From positions 1-64,000 of the forward strand of contig NZ_BCTO01000009.1 in NCBI RefSeq assembly GCF_001571325.1: 64,000 bases of DNA. The letters run 5' to 3'. Shown here one piece after another: positions 35,987 through 47,043 of the stretch. A model generated the notes under the pieces. It was not told the DNA's origin, ran no database searches, and saw only the letters and a list, made by a program, of their open reading frames with translations. Positions within the stretch are counted from its first letter, which is position 1; the number at the start of each line of letters is the position of its first letter. This DNA comes from Delftia tsuruhatensis NBRC 16741. GTDB lineage: Bacteria; Pseudomonadota; Gammaproteobacteria; Burkholderiales; Burkholderiaceae_C. The position numbers were made by a program, and so were the translations under genes.

Positions 35987-36940
35987 ATGAACCAGCTTGA
36001 TGCGCTTCGACAGTACACGACCGTGGTGGCCGATACCGGCGACTTCCACCAACTGGCCCAGTTCCAGCCGCGGGATGCGACCACCAATCCCTCGCTCATC
36101 CTCAAGGCGGTGCAAAAGCCCGAGTACGCACCGCTGATGCGTGCCACCGTGGCCCAGTACAAGGGCCGCAGCCTCGACGAGGTCATGGACCGCATGCTGG
36201 TGCGCTTTGGCTGCGAGATCCTGAACACCATTCCGGGCCGTGTCTCCACCGAAGTCGATGCGCGCCTGTCCTTCAATACCTCGGCCACCGTGGCACGTGC
36301 CGAGCGCCTGATCGAGCTGTACCAGGCCGAAGGCGTGCACATCGACCGCGTGCTCATCAAGATCGCCTCCACCTGGGAAGGCATCGAGGCGGCGCGCCAG
36401 CTGGAGCTGCGCGGCATCCACACCAACCTCACCCTGCTGTTCTCGTTCTCCCAGGCCGTGGCCTGCGGCCAGGCCAAGGTGCAGCTGATCTCGCCCTTCG
36501 TGGGCCGCATCTACGACTGGTACAAGAAGCAGGCCGGCGCCCAGTGGGACGAGGCCGCCATGGCCGGCGCCAACGATCCCGGCGTGCGCTCCGTGCGCGC
36601 CATCTACGAGCACTACAAGCACTTCGGCATCGCCACCGAGGTCATGGGCGCGAGCTTTCGCAACACGGGCCAGATCGTGGCGCTGGCGGGCTGCGACCTG
36701 CTGACCATCGCCCCCGAACTGCTGGCCCAGCTGGGCGCCAGCGATGCGCCACTGGCGCGCGCCCTGGACCCCGAGGCCGCGCGGACCCTGGCCCTCGATC
36801 CCGTGCACTACGACGAAGCCGGTTTCCGCCTGGCCCTCAACGAGGACGCCATGGCCACCGAGAAGCTGGCCGAAGGCATACGCGCCTTCGCTGCCGACAC
36901 CCGCAAGCTCGAAGCATTGATGCAGCAGGCCGCAGACTGA
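35987..36940 (+). CDS. tal: Transaldolase
   Basis: A 317-residue pentose-phosphate enzyme that transfers a dihydroxyacetone unit via a Schiff base. The catalytic lysine is K125 in [29 protein letters not shown] near 30 and [13 protein letters not shown] [11 protein letters not shown] near 88 are class landmarks, and [12 protein letters not shown] follows. The ATG at 35987 fits the family N-terminus. It lies 4 bp upstream of pgi, so they are co-transcribed. Confidence 0.95.
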   Translation: MNQLDALRQYTTVVADTGDFHQLAQFQPRDATTNPSLILKAVQKPEYAPLMRATVAQYKGRSLDEVMDRMLVRFGCEILNTIPGRVSTEVDARLSFNTSATVARAERLIELYQAEGVHIDRVLIKIASTWEGIEAARQLELRGIHTNLTLLFSFSQAVACGQAKVQLISPFVGRIYDWYKKQAGAQWDEAAMAGANDPGVRSVRAIYEHYKHFGIATEVMGASFRNTGQIVALAGCDLLTIAPELLAQLGASDAPLARALDPEAARTLALDPVHYDEAGFRLALNEDAMATEKLAEGIRAFAADTRKLEALMQQAAD

Positions 36941-36944
36941 TTGG

Positions 36945-38564
36945 ATGAAGATCTTGCCCGTTTTGTGCAACACCTTGCCGGCCTGGTCGGCACTTGAACG
37001 CCATTTCAACGAAGACATCCGGTCCCTGGATCTGCGCCAGGCCTTTGCCGCGGACGCGGGCCGGCTGGACGCGCTGAGCCAGCAGGCCCCGCATGTCTTC
37101 GCCGACCTGTCCAAGAACCTCTGGACCGAAGCCACCGAGACGCTGCTGCGCGAGCTGGCGCAGCAGGCCGGCGTGCTGGCCCAGCGCAACGCCATGCTGG
37201 CCGGCGAGCCCGTCAACTGCACCGAGGGCCGCGCCGTCATGCACTGGCTGCTGCGCATGCCGCGCGACGGCGGCCAGCTGCGTCACTGCGCCACCGTGCA
37301 GCAGTGGCAGCCGGCCATGCACGAGGCGCTGGCCCAGGTGCACGAGACGCTGGACGCCATGCTGGCCCTGGCCGAGCAGGTGCGTGGCGACAAGGGCATC
37401 ACCGACATCGTGAACATCGGCATCGGCGGCTCGCACCTGGGCCCCGAAGTGGTGGTCAATGCGCTGGAGGACTGGGTCGATGCGGGCAAGAATTTCCATT
37501 TCGTCTCCAACGTCGATGGCCATGAGCTCGGCCATGTGCTGCGCCGCGTGCGCCCGCACAGCACGCTGTTCCTGATCGCCTCCAAATCCTTCACCACGGC
37601 CGAGACCATGCTCAACGCGCACTCGGCGCGCCGGTGGTTCCTGGAGCAAGGCGGCAGCGAGGACCCGCAGGCCGCGTGCTCCATCGACCGGCACTTCGTG
37701 GCGCTCACCACCAATGTGCAGGCCGCAGCCGACTTCGGCATCCGCCGCACGCTGGGATTCTGGGACTGGGTGGGCGGGCGTTTTTCGCTGTGGTCGGCCA
37801 TCGGCCTGCCGGTGGCCATCGCCATCGGCGCGGCGCAGTTCCGTGCGCTGCTGGGTGGCGCCCATGCCATGGACGCGCATTTCTTTTCCTCCGGCGTGGA
37901 GGGCAACCTGCCGCTGCGCCTGGGCCTGCTGGACGTCTGGTACCGCGATTTCTGCGGCTTCTCCAGCCGCTGCATTGCCCCCTACAGCCATGGCCTGCGG
38001 CGGCTGACCGCCTATCTGCAGCAGCTGGAGATGGAGAGCAACGGCAAGGGCGTGACGCGCGACGGGCAGACACTGCCCGTGCGCACGGCGCCCGTGATAT
38101 GGGGCGAGCCCGGCACCAATGGCCAGCATGCCTTCTTCCAGATGCTGCACCAGGGCCAGGACGTGATTCCCGTGGAATTCATCGCGCTGCGCGACGGCGG
38201 CAAATACCTGGGCGCCCATCACCAGAGCCTGGTCGTCAACGCCATTGCCCAGGCCCAGGCCCTGATGGAGGGGCGCCACGGCGAGGGTGCGGAGCGCCAT
38301 TGCGCGGGCAACCGGCCCAGCAGCTTCCTGCTGCTGCAGCAGCTCGATCCGGCATCGCTGGGCGCCCTGATCGCACTGTACGAGCACCGTGTCTTCTCGG
38401 CCGGTGCGGTCTGGGGCATCAACAGCTTCGACCAATGGGGCGTGGAGCTGGGCAAGCACCTGGCGCGCCAGCTGCATGCGCGCCAGGACAGCGGCGACTG
38501 GCAGGGCGTCGATGCCTCGACGCAGGGCCTCATGCACCGGCTTGCGGCAGGGTCGGCCGGCTGA
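36945..38564 (+). CDS. pgi: Glucose-6-phosphate isomerase
   Basis: A 539-residue enzyme interconverting glucose-6-phosphate and fructose-6-phosphate. It has the NIGIGGSHLGPEV phosphate site, ASKSFTTAETM, the signature WVGGRFSLWSAIG and the second signature INSFDQWGVELGK. It follows tal by 4 bp. The pair beside hexR forms a small sugar-phosphate module. Confidence 0.95.
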   Translation: MKILPVLCNTLPAWSALERHFNEDIRSLDLRQAFAADAGRLDALSQQAPHVFADLSKNLWTEATETLLRELAQQAGVLAQRNAMLAGEPVNCTEGRAVMHWLLRMPRDGGQLRHCATVQQWQPAMHEALAQVHETLDAMLALAEQVRGDKGITDIVNIGIGGSHLGPEVVVNALEDWVDAGKNFHFVSNVDGHELGHVLRRVRPHSTLFLIASKSFTTAETMLNAHSARRWFLEQGGSEDPQAACSIDRHFVALTTNVQAAADFGIRRTLGFWDWVGGRFSLWSAIGLPVAIAIGAAQFRALLGGAHAMDAHFFSSGVEGNLPLRLGLLDVWYRDFCGFSSRCIAPYSHGLRRLTAYLQQLEMESNGKGVTRDGQTLPVRTAPVIWGEPGTNGQHAFFQMLHQGQDVIPVEFIALRDGGKYLGAHHQSLVVNAIAQAQALMEGRHGEGAERHCAGNRPSSFLLLQQLDPASLGALIALYEHRVFSAGAVWGINSFDQWGVELGKHLARQLHARQDSGDWQGVDASTQGLMHRLAAGSAG

Positions 38565-38612
38565 CCGGGCGCTGCGGGCCTGTGGCCCCCGCGGCGCACC
38601 AGCAGGGTGCCG

Positions 38613-38640
38613 GGTCATGTGGGTGGAGCATGACCTTCTT
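38613..38640 (+). terminator. Weak hairpin after pgi
   Basis: A 7-bp perfect stem (GGTCATG/CATGACC, 9-nt loop) is followed by TTCTT, a poor U-tract. It may be a weak terminator of tal-pgi. Confidence 0.4.
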
Positions 38641-38667
38641 CCATTTCATCGTTATGCACAGGCGCCT

Positions 38668-38691
38668 GATTGCTCGATAGTTGATGCAATC
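38668..38691. repeat. Inverted repeat upstream of the amino-acid binding protein
   Basis: GATTGC and GCAATC, perfect 6-bp arms around a 12-bp spacer, about 105 bp before the start codon. This could be an operator; no regulator can be assigned. Confidence 0.3.
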
Positions 38692-38795
38692 GCCTTGACG
38701 GCGGCCCTGCTTGCATGCAGCCAGTGACGGCGGCTCGGCAGGGTGGAGGCGCAGCGCGCCTTCGGACCTGCAACAACTATCCAAGGAGACCCTCG

Positions 38796-39695
38796 ATGCG
38801 ATTCGTACTGGCCCATGTGGCGATGGCATGTGTGGTGGCGGCAACTGGCGCTGCCCATGCACAGGAAGCGGCCGGCACGCTGGACAAGATCCAGAGCACA
38901 GGCAAGGTGGTGATGGGCGTGCGCGAAAGCTCGGCGCCCATGGCCTATGCCTTCGGCACCACGCAGAAGTACGTGGGCTACCACGTGGAGCTGTGCGAGA
39001 AGGTGCTGGCCCAGATCGTGCCCAAGGCCAAGATCGAGTACATGGCCCTGACCTCGCAGAACACCATGCCCCTGGTGCAGAACGGCACCGTGGACATCGG
39101 CTGCGGCCCGACCACGAACAACCTCGCGCGCCAAAAGCAGGTGGCCTTTGCCGTGACCACCTACGTGAGCCAGGTGCGCATGGCCGTGCGCGCCGACTCG
39201 GGCATTACCTCCTTCAAGCAGCTCGACGGCAAGCCCGTGGCGGCCTCGGCCGGCACGACCGCCGTGCAGCTGCTGCGCAAGTACGGGCGCGACAATGGCG
39301 TGAACCTGCCCACCTCGCTGGGCAAGGACCATTTCGAGAGCTTTCTGATGCTCGAATCGGGCCGTGCCGATGCCTTCGTGCTGGACGACAACCTGCTGGC
39401 CGGCGTCATCGCCAACTCCAAGAGCCCTGCAGGCTTCAAGATCGTGGGCGAGGTGCTGGGCTCCGAACCCATCGCCATCCTGTTTCGCCGCGACGATCCC
39501 GCCTTCAAGAAGGCCGTGGACGATGTGCTGGTCGGCATGATGGCCTCGGGCGAAGTGGCGAAGATCTACGACAAGTGGTTCGTGCAGCCCATTCCGCCCA
39601 AGAATGCCCCGCTGAACCTGCCCATGAGCGACATGCTCAAACAGCTGCTGCAAAAGCCCAACGACAAGCCGCTGGAGTCCTACGCGCAGCAGTGA
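38796..39695 (+). CDS. Amino-acid ABC transporter substrate-binding protein (GltI-like)
   Basis: A 299-residue periplasmic binding protein of family 3 (PF00497). It has a signal peptide to about residue 22 (TGAAHAQ) and the lobe sequences VVMGVRESSAPMAYAFG, GYHVELCEKVLAQIV, DIGCGPTTNNLARQKQVAF and SGRADAFVLDDNLLAG. It most resembles glutamate/aspartate binders. The ATG at 38796 follows AGGAGA. No permease or ATPase gene is adjacent, so it must work with a transporter encoded elsewhere. Confidence 0.88.
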   Translation: MRFVLAHVAMACVVAATGAAHAQEAAGTLDKIQSTGKVVMGVRESSAPMAYAFGTTQKYVGYHVELCEKVLAQIVPKAKIEYMALTSQNTMPLVQNGTVDIGCGPTTNNLARQKQVAFAVTTYVSQVRMAVRADSGITSFKQLDGKPVAASAGTTAVQLLRKYGRDNGVNLPTSLGKDHFESFLMLESGRADAFVLDDNLLAGVIANSKSPAGFKIVGEVLGSEPIAILFRRDDPAFKKAVDDVLVGMMASGEVAKIYDKWFVQPIPPKNAPLNLPMSDMLKQLLQKPNDKPLESYAQQ

Positions 39696-39713
39696 CCACG
39701 GGCCCGGACCCGG

Positions 39714-41225
39714 TCATCGCGACCGGGACAGTTCGGCCACCGCCTGTGCCAGTGCCGCAATGCCTGCATCGATCTGATCGGTGGCAATGGAGGACAGGCG
39801 CAGCCGGAAAAAGGGGCAGGGCTGGCGCGGCGTCGCAAAGAACGCGCTGCCTGCCTCGATCAGCACGCCGTGGCGGCGCGCCACGGCGGCCAGCGCATCG
39901 GCATCCAGCCACGCCGGCGCCTGCACCCACAGCGATGCGCCGCCCTGGGGCTGGCGGAAGATGAAATCCGGCAGGTGTGCGCGCAGCGAGCGGTCCACCT
40001 GCGCCACGCGTTCCAGCATGGCCTGGTTCACGCGGCGCGCATGGGCTTCATGGTGGCCCAGCGACAGGAACAGCGCATAGGCGTGCTGCAGAAAGGCGCT
40101 GGGGTGGCGCACCATGGCATGGCGCAGCACGCGCAACTCGTCGATCAGCGCGCGCGGCGCGACGATGTAGCCCAGCCGCAGCGCGGGCGACAGGCTCTTG
40201 GACAGCGACCCCACATAGATCACGCGCCCGCCCTTGTCCAGGCTCTTGAGCGCGGGCATGGGCCTGCCCTGGTAGAGGTTCTCGGCCTCGTAGTCGTCCT
40301 CGATGATCACGAAATCGCCCTGCTCGGCGCGGCGCAGCAGTTGCTCGCGCCGCTGCAGGCTCAGCGTCACGGTGGTGGGGCTCTGGTGCGAGGGCGTGAC
40401 GAACAGGTAGTCCAGCGGCGGCAGGCCATCGACCACCACGCCTTCCTCGTCCACGGCCACGGGTACCCAGTGCGGGCGGCGCAGCGAAAAGGTGTTGCGC
40501 GCATGCGGGTGGCCTGGCTCCTCGAAGCCCAGGCGCTGCGAGGGGTCCAGCAGCGCGTCGGCCAGCAGGTAGAAGGCCTGCTGCGCGCCCACGGTGACCA
40601 GGATCTCTTCCTTGAGCGCGAACACGCCGCGCCGGGGCAGCAGGCGCAGGCGGATCTGCTCGATCAGGTCGGGCACGTCGTCGGTCTCGAAGTCCGGCGT
40701 CCAGTGCGGCAACTGGGCGCGCGCCAGGCTGCGCGTGCAGCATTCCCGGAAGCCTTCGGTGGGAAACAGCGCGGGATCGTGCATGCCGTATACGAAGGGG
40801 TAGGGGTACTCGCGCCACTGCAGCGGCTTGGACAGCGTATGCCTGTCCGTCAGCGAGCGCAGCACGCGTGCAGACCAGTCCGGTGCGGGCTCCCCGGGAC
40901 TTGTCGCAGGCAGGGCCAGGGCGCCGTCCACACCAGCCAGGCGCGAATCCCGGGCCACGAACACGCCGCTGCGCGGGCGGGCTTCCAGAAAGCCTTCATC
41001 CACGAGCTGCTCGTAGACCGTGGTCACGGTATTGCGCGACACCTCCAGCAGGCGCGACAGCTCGCGCGAGGGCGGCATGGCCGCGCCGGGCGGCAGGCGG
41101 CCTTCGAGGATGGGCTGGACCAGGGCCAGGCGCAGGCGGTCCTTCAGGGGAAGGCCGGGCTGCTCGGGCAGCGCGAACAGGCGGGCCCACTGGTGGCGTG
41201 GGTCTGTGGCGGAAGGGGTGCTCAT
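39714..41225 (-). CDS. MocR/PdxR-type regulator (GntR HTH fused to aminotransferase)
   Basis: A 503-residue regulator. The N-terminal GntR winged helix (about 28-95: SRELSRLLEVSRNTVTTVYEQL) is joined to a class I aminotransferase domain (about 140-500). The PLP lysine K343 (GSLSKSLSPALRLGY) and the aspartate in VIIEDDYEAE are retained, so PLP is probably bound as in PdxR and GabR. The ATG at 41225 is chosen. It diverges from the peptide transporter operon and converges with the amino-acid binding protein 18 bp away. Control of the transporter operon is a reasonable inference. Confidence 0.87.
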   Translation of the reverse strand: MSTPSATDPRHQWARLFALPEQPGLPLKDRLRLALVQPILEGRLPPGAAMPPSRELSRLLEVSRNTVTTVYEQLVDEGFLEARPRSGVFVARDSRLAGVDGALALPATSPGEPAPDWSARVLRSLTDRHTLSKPLQWREYPYPFVYGMHDPALFPTEGFRECCTRSLARAQLPHWTPDFETDDVPDLIEQIRLRLLPRRGVFALKEEILVTVGAQQAFYLLADALLDPSQRLGFEEPGHPHARNTFSLRRPHWVPVAVDEEGVVVDGLPPLDYLFVTPSHQSPTTVTLSLQRREQLLRRAEQGDFVIIEDDYEAENLYQGRPMPALKSLDKGGRVIYVGSLSKSLSPALRLGYIVAPRALIDELRVLRHAMVRHPSAFLQHAYALFLSLGHHEAHARRVNQAMLERVAQVDRSLRAHLPDFIFRQPQGGASLWVQAPAWLDADALAAVARRHGVLIEAGSAFFATPRQPCPFFRLRLSSIATDQIDAGIAALAQAVAELSRSR

Positions 41226-41467
41226 GGCGCAACGGAGGCAATCGGGGGGCGTTCTTGGCGCGGCCGGGCAGAGGGCGCGCGGTCGGCGCCATGTTGCGGT
41301 GCGGGTGCGGGCAAGTAAAGGTTTGGGCCGGCCGACGCGGGTAAACACCGGGCCTCTGGCTCCTACGTTTGGACGGCTGTGGCCCCCGCGGCCCGCGCCC
41401 TTGTTGCGTATTCTGGATTGAAGGCAGCGAGCCGCGCGGCCTGGCGATCCAACGAGGGAGACAGTCC

Positions 41468-43069
41468 ATGCACACCATCACTTTCCGACGCCGCGCCCTG
41501 GCGGCCCTGGCCCTGGCCGGCGCGCTGGCGGGCCTGGCGGCCACGCCGCTGCAGGCCCAGGCCCAGGAGCCGCAGCGCGGCGGCACCCTGATCGTGGGCA
41601 GCACCCAGGTGCCACGGCACCTGAACGGTGCCGTGCAATCGGGCATTGCCACGGCCATGCCCTCCACCCAGCTGTTCGCCAGCCCGCTGCGCTTCGATGA
41701 CCAGTGGAAGCCCCAGCCCTACCTGGCCGAATCCTGGAAGCTGGCCGAGGACGGCAAGTCGCTGACCCTGAACCTGCGCAGGAATGCCGTGTTCCACGAC
41801 GGCAAGCCCATCACCTCGGCCGACGTGGCCTTCTCCATCATGGCCATCAAGGCCAACCACCCGTTCCAGACCATGCTGGGGCCCGTGGAGAAGGTGGACA
41901 CGCCCGACCCCTACACGGCCATCATCCGCATGAACGCGCCGCATCCGGCCATCCTGCTGGCCATGAGCCCGGCGCTGGCGCCCATACTGCCCAAGCACAT
42001 CTATGGCGACGGTGCCGACCTCAAGACCCATGCGCGCAACAGCGCCGACGTGGTGGGCTCGGGGCCGTTCAAGCTGACCGAGTTCCGCGCGGGCCAGCGC
42101 ATCGTGATGGAGCGCTTCGACAAGTTCTTCCTGCCCGGCCGGCCCTACCTGGACAAGCTGGTCTTCAACATCGTGCCCGACTCCTCCAGCCTGCTGCTGA
42201 GCCTGGAGCGCGGCGACGTGCAGATGGTGCCCTACCTGCAGGCCTCCATCGACCTGAAGCGCCTGTCCACCAATCCCCAGATCACGTTGACCGGCAAGGG
42301 CTTCGAGGGCATAGGCTCGATCAACTGGCTGGCCATCAACACCGACAGGAAGCCGCTGGACGATGTGCGCGTGCGCAAGGCCATTGCGCATGCCATCGAC
42401 AAGAACTTCATCACCAAGGCGCTGATGGGCGGCTTCGCCACCGTGGCCGACGGCCCCATCGTGGCGGCCAGCCCCTTTGCCTCGGCCGACCTGGTGCGCT
42501 ATCCGCTGGACCTCAAGAAGTCGGCGGCCCTGCTGGACGAGGCCGGCCTCAAGCCCGGCGCCAACGGCGAGCGCTTCAAGATCACCATCGACTACCTGCC
42601 GGGCACGGACGAGCAGCAAAAGAACGTGGCCGAGTACGTGCGCGCCCAGCTCAAGAAGGTGGGCATCGCCGTCGATGTAAGGGCCTCGGCCGATTTCCCG
42701 GCCTGGTCCCGGCGGCTGGCCACGCATGACTTCGACCTGTCCATGGACATCGTCTTCAACTGGGGCGACCCGGTCATCGGCGTGCACCGCAGCTACCTGT
42801 CCACCAACATCAAGCCCGTGGTCTGGACCAACACCCAGTCCTACCGCAATCCCAAGGTGGACGAGCTGCTGAACACGGCCAGCAGCACGCTGGACACGGC
42901 CGAGCGCAAGAAGCTCTATGCGGCCTTCCAGAAGACCGTGACCGACGAGCTGCCGGTGATCTTCATCAACAACTCGCCCTACCACACGGCTGCGCGCAAG
43001 AACGTGGGCAACCTGCCGACCACGGTCTGGGGGCCGGCCTCGCCCTACGACGAGATCTTTCTGAAGTAG
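41468..43069 (+). CDS. Peptide-type ABC transporter substrate-binding protein
   Basis: A 533-residue family 5 solute-binding protein (PF00496). The signal peptide ends near residue 33 (LQAQAQ). The mature part has GGTLIVGSTQVPRHLN, LAESWKLAEDGKSLTLNLR, FHDGKPITSADVAFS and a C-terminal DELPVIFINNSPYHTAARK. It captures peptides or a similar amide in the periplasm. The first gene of a seven-gene run, it starts after a strong GAGGGAG site. Confidence 0.92.
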   Translation: MHTITFRRRALAALALAGALAGLAATPLQAQAQEPQRGGTLIVGSTQVPRHLNGAVQSGIATAMPSTQLFASPLRFDDQWKPQPYLAESWKLAEDGKSLTLNLRRNAVFHDGKPITSADVAFSIMAIKANHPFQTMLGPVEKVDTPDPYTAIIRMNAPHPAILLAMSPALAPILPKHIYGDGADLKTHARNSADVVGSGPFKLTEFRAGQRIVMERFDKFFLPGRPYLDKLVFNIVPDSSSLLLSLERGDVQMVPYLQASIDLKRLSTNPQITLTGKGFEGIGSINWLAINTDRKPLDDVRVRKAIAHAIDKNFITKALMGGFATVADGPIVAASPFASADLVRYPLDLKKSAALLDEAGLKPGANGERFKITIDYLPGTDEQQKNVAEYVRAQLKKVGIAVDVRASADFPAWSRRLATHDFDLSMDIVFNWGDPVIGVHRSYLSTNIKPVVWTNTQSYRNPKVDELLNTASSTLDTAERKKLYAAFQKTVTDELPVIFINNSPYHTAARKNVGNLPTTVWGPASPYDEIFLK

Positions 43070-43086
43070 TCGGGGAGGTGCAGTCC

Positions 43087-44064
43087 ATGGCTTTTCTTCG
43101 CACACTCCTCAAGCGGCTGCTGCAGGGCCTGGCGCTGGTGCTGGCCGTGGTGGTGCTGAACTTCATGCTGGTGCATGCGGCGCCCGGCGACCCCGTGGAG
43201 ACCATTGCCGGCGCCAGCGGCGGCATGGAGCCCGAGCTCATGGCCGAGCTGCGCACACGCTACGGGCTGGACCGGCCGCTGCCCGTGCAGCTGGGCATCT
43301 ACCTGGCGCGCGTGGCCAGTGGTGATCTGGGCTACTCCTACTTCTTCAACCTGCCAGTGGCGCAGATGATTGCCGAGCGCGTGCCCGCCACCTTGCTGCT
43401 GGTGCTGGCCGCCGTGCTCACGGCCTTCGTGGTGGGCACGCTGCTGGGCGTGCTGTCCTCGCGCCGGCCCAACGGCCTGCTGTCGCAGTGCATCACCGTG
43501 CTGTCCCTGGTGGGCTTTGCGGCGCCCGTGTTCTGGACCGGCATGCTGCTGGTGCTGGCGTTTGCCTCCTGGTGGCCCGTGCTGCCGGTGTCGGGCATGC
43601 GCTCGGCCGATGCCGCAGGCGGCGCGGGCCTTGCCGACCTGCTGGACGTGGCCCGGCACCTGGTGCTGCCTGCGCTGACACTGGCCCTGGTCTACCTGGC
43701 TCAGTACAGCCGGCTGTCGCGCTCGTCCATGCTGGACGTGCTGGGCGCCGACTACATCCGCACGGCGCGCGCCAAGGGGCTGGCCGAGCATGTGGTGCTC
43801 TACCGCCATGCGCTGCGCAACGCGCTGCTGCCCGTGGTGACCATGCTGGGCCTGCAGTTCGGCAACGTCATGGCCGGCGCCATCATCGTGGAGACGGTCT
43901 TCAACTGGCCGGGCCTGGGCCGGCTGGCCTTCGACTCGGTGCTGCGGCGCGACTACCCGACCATCCTGGGCGTGCTGCTGTTCTCCTCCATCGTCGTGGT
44001 CGTGATGAACCTCGTCACCGACCTGTGCTACCGGCTGATCGATCCCCGAATCAAGGCGGCCTGA
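43087..44064 (+). CDS. Peptide-type ABC transporter permease (DppB-like)
   Basis: A 325-residue inner-membrane permease with an N-terminal segment, the periplasmic TRYGLDRPLPVQLGIYLARV region and about six helices. The EAA-type loop (about 220-240) reads YIRTARAKGLAEHVVLYRHA. GGGGAGG precedes the ATG at 43087; the in-frame GTG at 43078 overlaps that site and is rejected. It pairs with the next gene. Confidence 0.92.
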   Translation: MAFLRTLLKRLLQGLALVLAVVVLNFMLVHAAPGDPVETIAGASGGMEPELMAELRTRYGLDRPLPVQLGIYLARVASGDLGYSYFFNLPVAQMIAERVPATLLLVLAAVLTAFVVGTLLGVLSSRRPNGLLSQCITVLSLVGFAAPVFWTGMLLVLAFASWWPVLPVSGMRSADAAGGAGLADLLDVARHLVLPALTLALVYLAQYSRLSRSSMLDVLGADYIRTARAKGLAEHVVLYRHALRNALLPVVTMLGLQFGNVMAGAIIVETVFNWPGLGRLAFDSVLRRDYPTILGVLLFSSIVVVVMNLVTDLCYRLIDPRIKAA

Positions 44065-44068
44065 GACC

Positions 44069-44976
44069 ATGAATGCCATCACACCACCTTCCGTGTCCGT
44101 GGCGAGCGTCGCCGCGCCGCAGGCCGCAGCCCATGCCGAGCACCCGGCGCGCGAAGCGCTGCGCATGTTCCTGCGCAACCCCTCGGCCATTGCCGGCATG
44201 GCCATGCTGCTCATTGTGCTGCTGGTGGCCATCGCCGGCCCCTGGATCTGGCCTGCGGACCCGTTCGAGATCCGCACCATGCCGCTGAGCCCGCCGTTCA
44301 GCGAGGAGGCCTGGCTGGGCAGCGACCAGCTGGGGCGCGACGTGCTCACGGGCATCATCCACGGCGGCCGCGCCACGCTGCTGGTGGGCGCCTTCGCGGC
44401 TTTGCTGTCGGTGTGCATCGGCGTGACGCTGGGAGCGATGGCCGGCTACTACGGCGGCCGCGTTGATGCGCTGCTGATGCGCGTGACCGAGTTCTTCCAG
44501 GTGCTGCCTGCGCTGCTGTTCGCCATGGTGGTGGTCACGCTGTTCTCGCCCTCGCTGGTGACGGTCACGCTGGCCATCGGCAGCGTGAGCTGGCCGGCCA
44601 CTGCGCGGTTGACGCGGGCCGAGTTCATGCGCATCCGCCAGCTTGAATTCGTGCGCGCGGAGAGCGCCATCGGCGCGCGCCACGGCCGCATCATCTGGAA
44701 GGTGATCCTGCCCAATGCGCTGCCGCCGCTGGTGGTGTCGGCCACGCTGGCCGTGGGCGCCGCCATCCTGTTCGAGGCCGGCCTGTCCTTCCTGGGCCTG
44801 GGGGACCCCAACCAGATGAGCTGGGGCCTGATGATCGGGTCGGCCCGCCAGTACCTGCTGTCGTGCTGGTGGGCCGTGGCCTTTCCCGGTGCCGCCATCT
44901 TCGTCACCGTGCTGGCCGTCAGCCTGATCGGCGATGGCCTCAACGATGCACTCAACCCCAAGCTGAGGGAGCGCTG

Positions 44977-44977
<1 letters not shown>
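44069..44977 (+). CDS. Peptide-type ABC transporter permease (DppC-like)
   Basis: A 302-residue permease with the OppC N-terminal helix (about 30-60), the [19 protein letters not shown] motif near 90 and an EAA-type loop [20 protein letters not shown]. Late segments are [16 protein letters not shown] and [20 protein letters not shown]. It starts 4 bp after the first permease and its stop overlaps the next start (TGATG). Confidence 0.92.
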
Positions 44978-46001
<1,024 letters not shown>

Positions 46002-46005
<4 letters not shown>

Positions 46006-47024
46006 ACGCACGCATGGACGATACCCTCTTGCAGGTGGACGATCTCCAGGTCCACTTTCCGCGCCCGGGCAAGGGCCTGTTCGGCAGGCCCGAGGTGGTC
46101 AAGGCCGTGGACGGCGTGTCCTTCAGCCTGCGGCGCGGCAGCACGCTGGCTGTGGTGGGCGAGTCGGGCTCGGGCAAGACGACCACGGCGCTGGCCGTGA
46201 TGCGCCTGGCGCCCGTGACGGCGGGCCGCATGCAGCTGGGCGATACCGACCTGGGCGGCCTGTCGGGTGAGGCCCTGCGCCAGGCGAGGCGGCGCATGCA
46301 GATCGTGTTCCAGGACCCGTTCTCCTCGCTGAATCCGCGACAGCGCGCGGGCGATGCGGTGCGCGCTCCGCTGGACCTGATGGACGTGGGCACGCCGGCC
46401 GAGCGCGAGGCGCGCGTGGCCGAGCTGTTCACCCAGGTGGGCCTGCGGCCCGAGCAGCGCCAGCTGTTCCCGCACCAGTTCTCGGGCGGCCAGCGCCAGC
46501 GCATCAACATCGCGCGCGCCCTGGCCACGCGGCCCGAACTGGTGGTCTGCGACGAACCCGTGTCGGCGCTGGACATCGCCATCCGCGCCCAGATCCTCAA
46601 TCTGCTGGCGCGGCTGCAGCGCGAGCTGGGCCTGAGCTACCTGTTCATCTCGCACGACATGGCCGTGGTCGAGCACATCTGCGACGACATCGCCGTCATG
46701 TACCTGGGCCAGATCGTGGAGCGCGCACCGCGCCAGGCCTTCTTCGCGCGGCCGCTGCATCCCTACAGCGTGGCCCTGATGTCGGCCGTGCCCACGGTGC
46801 GCGGCGGGCGCGAGCGCGCGGCGCGGCGCATCCGGCTGGCCGGCGATCCGCCCAGTCCCATCGACCCGCCCGCGGGCTGCCGCTTCGCCGGGCGCTGCCC
46901 CGTGGCCGTGCCTGCGTGCTCGGCCGAGGCGCCACCGCTGCGCGAAGCCGCCCCCGGCCATTGGGTGCGCTGCATCCGCGTGGACCACATCGATGGCGTG
47001 CCGCGCGCGCCGCTGGCCCTTTGA
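46002..47024 (+). CDS. Peptide-type ABC transporter ATPase (DppF-like)
   Basis: A 340-residue ATPase. Walker [10 protein letters not shown], signature FSGGQRQR, Walker [13 protein letters not shown] and H-loop [11 protein letters not shown] are intact. The C-terminal extension has the usual [14 protein letters not shown] cysteine pattern. Its start overlaps the previous gene (ATGA). With the DppD-like protein it forms the ATPase pair of the importer. Confidence 0.93.
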
Positions 47025-47043
47025 ACCCGAAGCAACCGCCACC

